From the NCBI RefSeq assembly GCF_014646275.1, contig NZ_BMND01000018.1, positions 1 through 64,000 of the forward strand: a stretch of 64,000 bases of DNA, written 5' to 3'. Below are positions 62,589 through 64,000 of the stretch, in pieces. The position numbers were made by a program, and so were the translations under genes. The notes under the pieces were generated by a model. The model was given only the letters and a program-made list of their open reading frames with translations, was not told where the DNA came from and did no database searches. Origin of the DNA: Streptomyces kronopolitis. Lineage in GTDB: Bacteria > Actinomycetota > Actinomycetes > Streptomycetales > Streptomycetaceae. Every line of letters begins with the position of its first letter. Positions within the stretch are counted from its first letter, which is position 1.

Positions 62589-64000
62589 ATGAGTCCGCAA
62601 TCCGCGGGTGCGGAGTCCGTGCAGTGGGACGTATTTCTGAGCTACGCACGTGCGGACAGGCACCGCGCCGGCGTGCTCGCCGCCAGTCTCCAGTCCCGAG
62701 GGCTGCGCGTATTCGTTGACGATGCCGCCATCGAAGACTTCTCGTCCATCACCAGCTCGATCACTGATGCGCTGTCGCGATCAAAGGTGCTGCTGGCTCT
62801 CTACTCCTCGTACTACCCCGGGCGACGCGCCTGTCAGTGGGAACTCACCTACGCGTTCGTGGCAGGGCAGCGCGAGGGGGACCCTCTCCGGCGGGTCCTC
62901 GTCGTCAATCCGGAAGCAAGTGCCGATCATGTCCATCCGTTCGAGCTGCGGGACGCGCGGCACTGGCCGTGGCCGACTTCGGGAGAGTCCCTGCGGCAAC
63001 TGACCGACCGCGTGTCCGTGCACGTGTCCAACCTCGATACCGCCATGGGGTATCGGGCGACGCCTTCCTCGGGCCCCGACTGGCTGCCGGCCCCCGCCCA
63101 TGTCGGCAATCCCCGGTTCACCGGCCGACTCTCCGAGCAATGGCTGATCCACAGCAGCCTCCTCTCCCACCGGACTCCCTTGATGCCCGGACGGTCGAGC
63201 AGAATCGTTCAGGTCCGAGGCATGGCGGGCATCGGCAAGTCCGTCCTCGCCCAGGAGTACGCTCTCCGGTTCGGACCGGCCTTCCCCGGCGGCGTGTTCT
63301 GGTTCGATCTGCACACGGCCCGGGACAGAGACGCCAAACAGACGATGGCCGAGTACGCCGATCAGGTCGCCACGGCCTGTGCTGCTCTCGGGCTACGCAG
63401 CGGAGGAGCGACTCTCCCCAGGCTGCTGAGTCGCCTGGCCGTCGTCATGGGCGAAAGGGGGCGCACATGCCTGTGGGTGGTCGACGGGGTACCGGCCGGC
63501 CTCAGCCAACAGGACCTACACCTGTTGCGCGGGCCCCACCTGCTCACCTCCACCCTCGTCACCACTCGCTCTCTACTCCACCCCACCTTCGCGCCCGCCA
63601 TCGACCTGACGCCACTGCCCGAACAGGAAGCTCTGCGCCTCCTCACTTTCGCGCGGACACCCCACGACGCGGCAGAATCGGCGGCGGCAGTCGCTTTGAC
63701 TCACGATGTGGGAGGCCATCCAGAGGCCCTCAATGCGCTGGCCGACCGCGCTGCCCACAGCGACTTCACCGAACTCCGCCGACGCCTCCACAGCCTGCGC
63801 TCGGATCTACTCGCCCTCACGGATGCCAAAAACGGATGCGAGGGCATGCCATTCACTTGGCCCCTGACCGGCGACCAGCTCCACGATGACGTCCTACGGC
63901 TGTTGGCGCTTGCCTGTCCTGCTCCACTATCCGAAACCGCCATCGAGGCGATACTCGGTAGCGACGACGACCGCCCTGGCCCCCTGACCGGTGTCCGGCT
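62589..64000 (+). CDS. TIR-domain STAND NTPase, 3' end beyond window
   Basis: Partial gene; 470 codons are visible and the frame is open at the edge. Residues 12-150 are a TIR domain (DVFLSYARAD, then VFVDDAAIE and LLALYSSYY), with the likely NAD+-hydrolysing Glu85 in CQWELT. After a linker, a STAND/NB-ARC-type NTPase starts near 200: Walker A GMAGIGKS (211-218), Walker B LWVVDG (295-300), LVTTRS and the GGHPEALNAL box. Sensor repeats should follow beyond the window. TIR-STAND proteins sense phage components and deplete NAD+. ATG 62589 has only a distant GAAAGG. Third positions are less GC-rich than in the core genes, which suggests transfer. Confidence 0.88.
   Translation, partial: MSPQSAGAESVQWDVFLSYARADRHRAGVLAASLQSRGLRVFVDDAAIEDFSSITSSITDALSRSKVLLALYSSYYPGRRACQWELTYAFVAGQREGDPLRRVLVVNPEASADHVHPFELRDARHWPWPTSGESLRQLTDRVSVHVSNLDTAMGYRATPSSGPDWLPAPAHVGNPRFTGRLSEQWLIHSSLLSHRTPLMPGRSSRIVQVRGMAGIGKSVLAQEYALRFGPAFPGGVFWFDLHTARDRDAKQTMAEYADQVATACAALGLRSGGATLPRLLSRLAVVMGERGRTCLWVVDGVPAGLSQQDLHLLRGPHLLTSTLVTTRSLLHPTFAPAIDLTPLPEQEALRLLTFARTPHDAAESAAAVALTHDVGGHPEALNALADRAAHSDFTELRRRLHSLRSDLLALTDAKNGCEGMPFTWPLTGDQLHDDVLRLLALACPAPLSETAIEAILGSDDDRPGPLTGVR

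Overview
The window is a high-GC actinomycete chromosome segment, most likely Streptomyces. The signs are strong third-position GC bias, frequent GTG starts, polar GGAGG-type ribosome sites, and families that are Streptomyces hallmarks (XRE/DUF5753 regulators with DUF397 partners, SAV_2336, Trypco1, SseB pairs, secreted GH18 chitinase). From gatCAB through rmdB, ligA, mnmA and a cysteine desulfurase to the opp operon, gcvT, gcvH, glyA and sdaA, gene content and order resemble a conserved Streptomyces core region. From memory this corresponds to roughly SCO5469-SCO5501 of S. coelicolor. That is recall, not an alignment.

Layout. 0-11 kb: small membrane proteins, an MMPL exporter, a Tat-exported phospholipase C, a chitinase behind a DasR-like operator, a DsbA-fold protein without catalytic cysteines, a membrane protein of four repeats behind a BlaI-like palindrome, and an F420-type oxidoreductase. 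11-21 kb: gatC-gatA-(small gene)-gatB, a GGDEF/EAL c-di-GMP enzyme, NAD+-dependent DNA ligase and a MetE-like protein. 21-31 kb: SDR, LOG protein, gdhA, a VC0807 membrane protein, an XRE/DUF397 locus with an HTH gene and a Uma2 remnant, mnmA, an amidase and a cysteine desulfurase. 31.6-39 kb: a four-gene overlapping operon encoding Trypco1, trypsin-VMAP-C, a MoxR ATPase and a SAV_2336 protein, which is a MoxR/vWA/VMAP-type biological conflict system. 39-51 kb: thioesterase and TRIC channel around a TetR-like palindrome, an M1 peptidase, a five-gene oligopeptide ABC transporter, two SseB paralogues and a P-loop protein. 51.4-56.5 kb: a tandem glycine riboswitch followed by gcvT, gcvH, glyA and sdaA, which together convert glycine through serine to pyruvate.

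After the sdaA terminator (56.56 kb) the character changes. Coding density falls, codon use loosens, and the content becomes accessory: a three-gene XRE locus, a frameshifted IS21-type istB, two overlapping small genes sharing a short N-x-F-x-G-P-T-x-x-G-G-x-Q motif, a two-TM protein, a 12-C homopolymer, and a TIR-STAND NTPase that runs off the right edge.

The two most interesting stretches are the proteolytic MoxR/VMAP operon (31.66-38.96 kb) and the TIR-STAND neighbourhood (60.4-64 kb) with its uncharacterised motif-sharing pair. Start codons were chosen from ribosome-binding sites and family length. Functions rest on motif recognition by eye; no searches were run.
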